Assembly (NCBI GenBank): GCA_028023455.1
Contig: JAQFVV010000012.1
Coordinates: 11,258,499-11,322,498 of the forward strand
Length of the DNA: 64,000 bases
From: Epiperipatus broadwayi
Taxonomy: Eukaryota; Onychophora; Udeonychophora; Euonychophora; Peripatidae
Reading direction: 5' to 3'
Shown in pieces: positions 62,292 through 64,000 of this stretch. The translations under genes and the position numbers were made by a program. Below the pieces are notes generated by a model. That model was given only the letters and a program-made list of their open reading frames with translations, ran no database searches and was not told the DNA's origin. How positions within the stretch are numbered: position 1 is the stretch's first letter; every line of letters begins with the position of its first letter.

Positions 62292-62534
62292 GCTTCAGCA
62301 ATAAATTTAGATACCGTAGAAGATTTAGAAAAAGATAATGAAACAGAAGTGAAATCTGTTCGTTTCACAGCAAAAATGATTCGAGGAAGTCTTCAACTTT
62401 CTAATCAATTGGAAAATCATTTTCTTGTTAATGACATGAATTATGAACGTGCTCTTAAATTCCAATGAGAACTAAATAGTTATATGTCTGGATATTGTGA
62501 ACTTCATAAACAATTAGTAAAATCATCATCTTAA
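62292..62534 (+). pseudogene. Coding remnant, possibly C-terminal end of a DNA transposase
   Basis: Eighty codons plus stop with one internal TGA (62466). The composition is protein-like, unlike the nearby AT-rich DNA: acidic start (DTVEDLEKDNETEVKSV), then amphipathic helices with QLSNQLENHFL and a Glu/Leu-rich end (ELNSYMSGYCELHKQLVKSSS). The pattern recalls the C-terminal helices of pogo/Tigger or jerky-type transposases, but no catalytic DDE block is present upstream, so this is only a suggestion. It could also be the last exon or a processed remnant of a host gene. Confidence 0.3.
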
Positions 62535-62990
62535 AGTTTAATCACTGATTACATTATCTCCAGAAAACCATTAACACAGCATGAGACTGAAGTTGGCTAA
62601 TTCTGTTGTTTGTATTTCCTCTTGTGACAAATCTGATTTCTTACAAGTTCACAAATGAACCCGCATATTGTCAAATAGCAATAATGATTAAAATATGTAT
62701 GAAAAAATGTAAAATAAATTAACATAAAAACATATTGTTTTGAATAAAATTAAATAGTTAATAAAAAAAGTAAAAAAACTTTGTCTTGTATCAATTTTTT
62801 TCAAATATTTGAAATTTTTTATTAGTCATATTTTATTTCCTTATTTTTTTTATGCGAATTTTAAAGTAATTTTACCTTGTTGCTTTGGTTTTATGCGATA
62901 TTTGAAAATTACAGAATGTATCCCAAATTTTTCAAGGTAGGTTAAGTTTATTTTTGTGTGATTTTTTTTACTCGGGTTTTCTGCACAACG
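62535..62990. other. AT-rich stretch, no gene seen
   Basis: Homopolymer-rich, nothing supported. Confidence 0.4.
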
Positions 62991-62994
62991 TATC

Positions 62995-63972
62995 TACTGT
63001 ATAAAAAGAGACCCAGGTGTAATTTAATTTGGGTTTTCCATATCCATTTAGCATTTTTCTCAAAAGAAGAATTTATAATATACAATTTTAAATCTATCTT
63101 CTTTCATTTCTCTCACTATAGCCAAATTTACTTACAGTATTTTTGTTTTTTTATTGTTTTTCAATTCTAGCATTAAAATTTCACATGAAACCATTTTGTA
63201 TATCTACATAAAAATTTTCTATTTCATCACAATGAGAGCTTATTGGGACATAAATCTGAATTTTGTCTATTTGATACATTCAATTAAATTGAATAACTAA
63301 TCTTGCACTATGTCTGACATACCATCATCTCTACAATATTATTTATTCCATTTTTTATTTACTTACTTCTCTTCTGCATTCAATACTTGTGTCTATCCTC
63401 AAATACACATCCACTTTTTCTTCATCTTTCCTTCTAGCTTCACAAAGTCCAACAATGCCCTGTTTAATATTAGATAGTTTAAACATCTTTCATTTAAAAG
63501 TTAACTGCAGTTGTAGTTACCTAATTAAAGTCTTCATCAAATGGCATCCTGAGTCTGCAATCAGGATATTCTTAGCATCCTCTACCTATAGTTGCCAATT
63601 TGCAGATTCTTAATTTAGTTTTATTTATTATGATTGTAAATATTTAAAAAATTTATTCACACATACATTTTTATCTTGATTTCAAAAAAGTGCAATTTAT
63701 ATTCCGTGGAATTAACAACAATTAGACTTTTAAGAAGAAAGACCATGGTATTTTCTTGGCTTTAAATTCAGAAATAAAATATCAAATAAAATCACTATAC
63801 CGGCTAATACTATTGATAAGCAATTTATCTGTTTATTTACCATATGAATAATAACATTTGCAATGGCAAGTACATATGGGGTCGACATTAAGAATTTTCC
63901 CTGGTTAGTTCCTTTAAGGCTCAAAGAGGAATCAAAAGAACTTTCATTTAACAATAAACTCCCTCTAACATA
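62995..63972 (-). mobile_element. RTE 5'-end fragment, minus strand
   Basis: Reverse-complement match to about 43600-44660 of the full-length RTE: the 5' untranslated block (CTTTTGATTCCTC to CATATGTACTTGCCATTGC), GGATGCTAAGAATATCCTG, the endonuclease pieces ATTGTTGGACTTTGTGAAG (with the Glu motif) and TTTTAATGCTAGAATTG (the DFNARIG motif), ending at GAGAAAAATGCTA. The 3' two thirds are missing, unusual for LINEs, which normally lose the 5' end. The element 5' end is near 63972. An open frame on the minus strand at 63730-63954 lies in the untranslated block and is probably not a gene. Confidence 0.9.
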
Positions 63973-64000
63973 CTACTCTAAATAGTACTCAAATTATCAG

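Noticed and set aside
63730-63954. 74-codon minus-strand frame as a gene
   Set aside because: The same block lies in the 5' untranslated region of the full-length RTE, where the frame is not kept.

Overview
The window is animal genomic DNA, very AT-rich, with no recognisable intact host gene. The animal assignment rests on the repeat families: RTE-clade and other LINE-type non-LTR retrotransposons, Penelope-like elements (PLEs) with a YVDD reverse transcriptase and a GIY-YIG endonuclease, a hAT-type DNA transposon, a tRNA-Gly-derived SINE and hammerhead-ribozyme repeats. It is probably an invertebrate (mollusc, cnidarian, flatworm and arthropod genomes all fit); the sequence alone does not decide which. 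Most of it reads like intron or intergenic DNA eroded by AT drift.

Layout. 1-4.05 kb: low-copy DNA relatively rich in CpG, with a worn membrane-protein-like coding remnant (minus strand, ~470-830) and a 19-base Illumina adapter match at 3484. 4.1-11 kb: CpG-poor, with diverged direct repeats and a foldback at 6.9 kb. 11.0-11.7 kb: a large palindrome whose arms each carry a tRNA-like promoter region and a hammerhead motif. 14.1-15.3 kb: 5'-truncated RTE. 16.9-17.8 kb: tandem array of a 325-365 bp hammerhead-bearing monomer, with further monomers at 19.3, 24.0 (ribozyme motif intact) and 37.7 kb. 18.0-18.6 kb: foldback. 19.8-23.1 kb: two RTE copies, the second holding a small palindrome, a 463-bp hAT element with a perfect 8-bp target duplication, and two tRNA-Gly SINEs inserted at one site. 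26.5-27.3 kb: foldback plus a half copy. 32.7-35.2 kb: an old PLE interrupted by a younger PLE whose 3' end is duplicated in inverted orientation. 43.6-46.9 kb: a full-length RTE (3.29 kb) with a perfect 12-bp target duplication and one frameshift. 48.3-51.3 kb: a worn LINE of another clade with one foldback inside it and a second close upstream. 55.2-57.6 kb: minus-strand RTE carrying a foldback with a hammerhead-like core. 57.6-62.3 kb: CpG-richer low-copy DNA with a near-identical 629-bp tandem duplication. 62.3-64 kb: a transposase-like remnant and the 5' half of an RTE.

How the parts relate. The PLE, the tandem monomers and at least two of the foldbacks share one logic: a hammerhead-like core followed by a self-complementary helix III sequence (AUGCAU, ACGU, AACGUU or ACUAGU), as expected for ribozymes that act as dimers. 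Four foldback insertions also share an insertion signature: an 11-17 bp target duplication plus a 36-44 bp non-repeated extension on only one side. I infer, without proof, that PLE machinery mobilises short ribozyme-bearing elements here (retrozyme-like) and produces the inverted copies. CpG depletion spans 4.1-57.6 kb and is sharply lower than in both flanks, which suggests a methylated domain.
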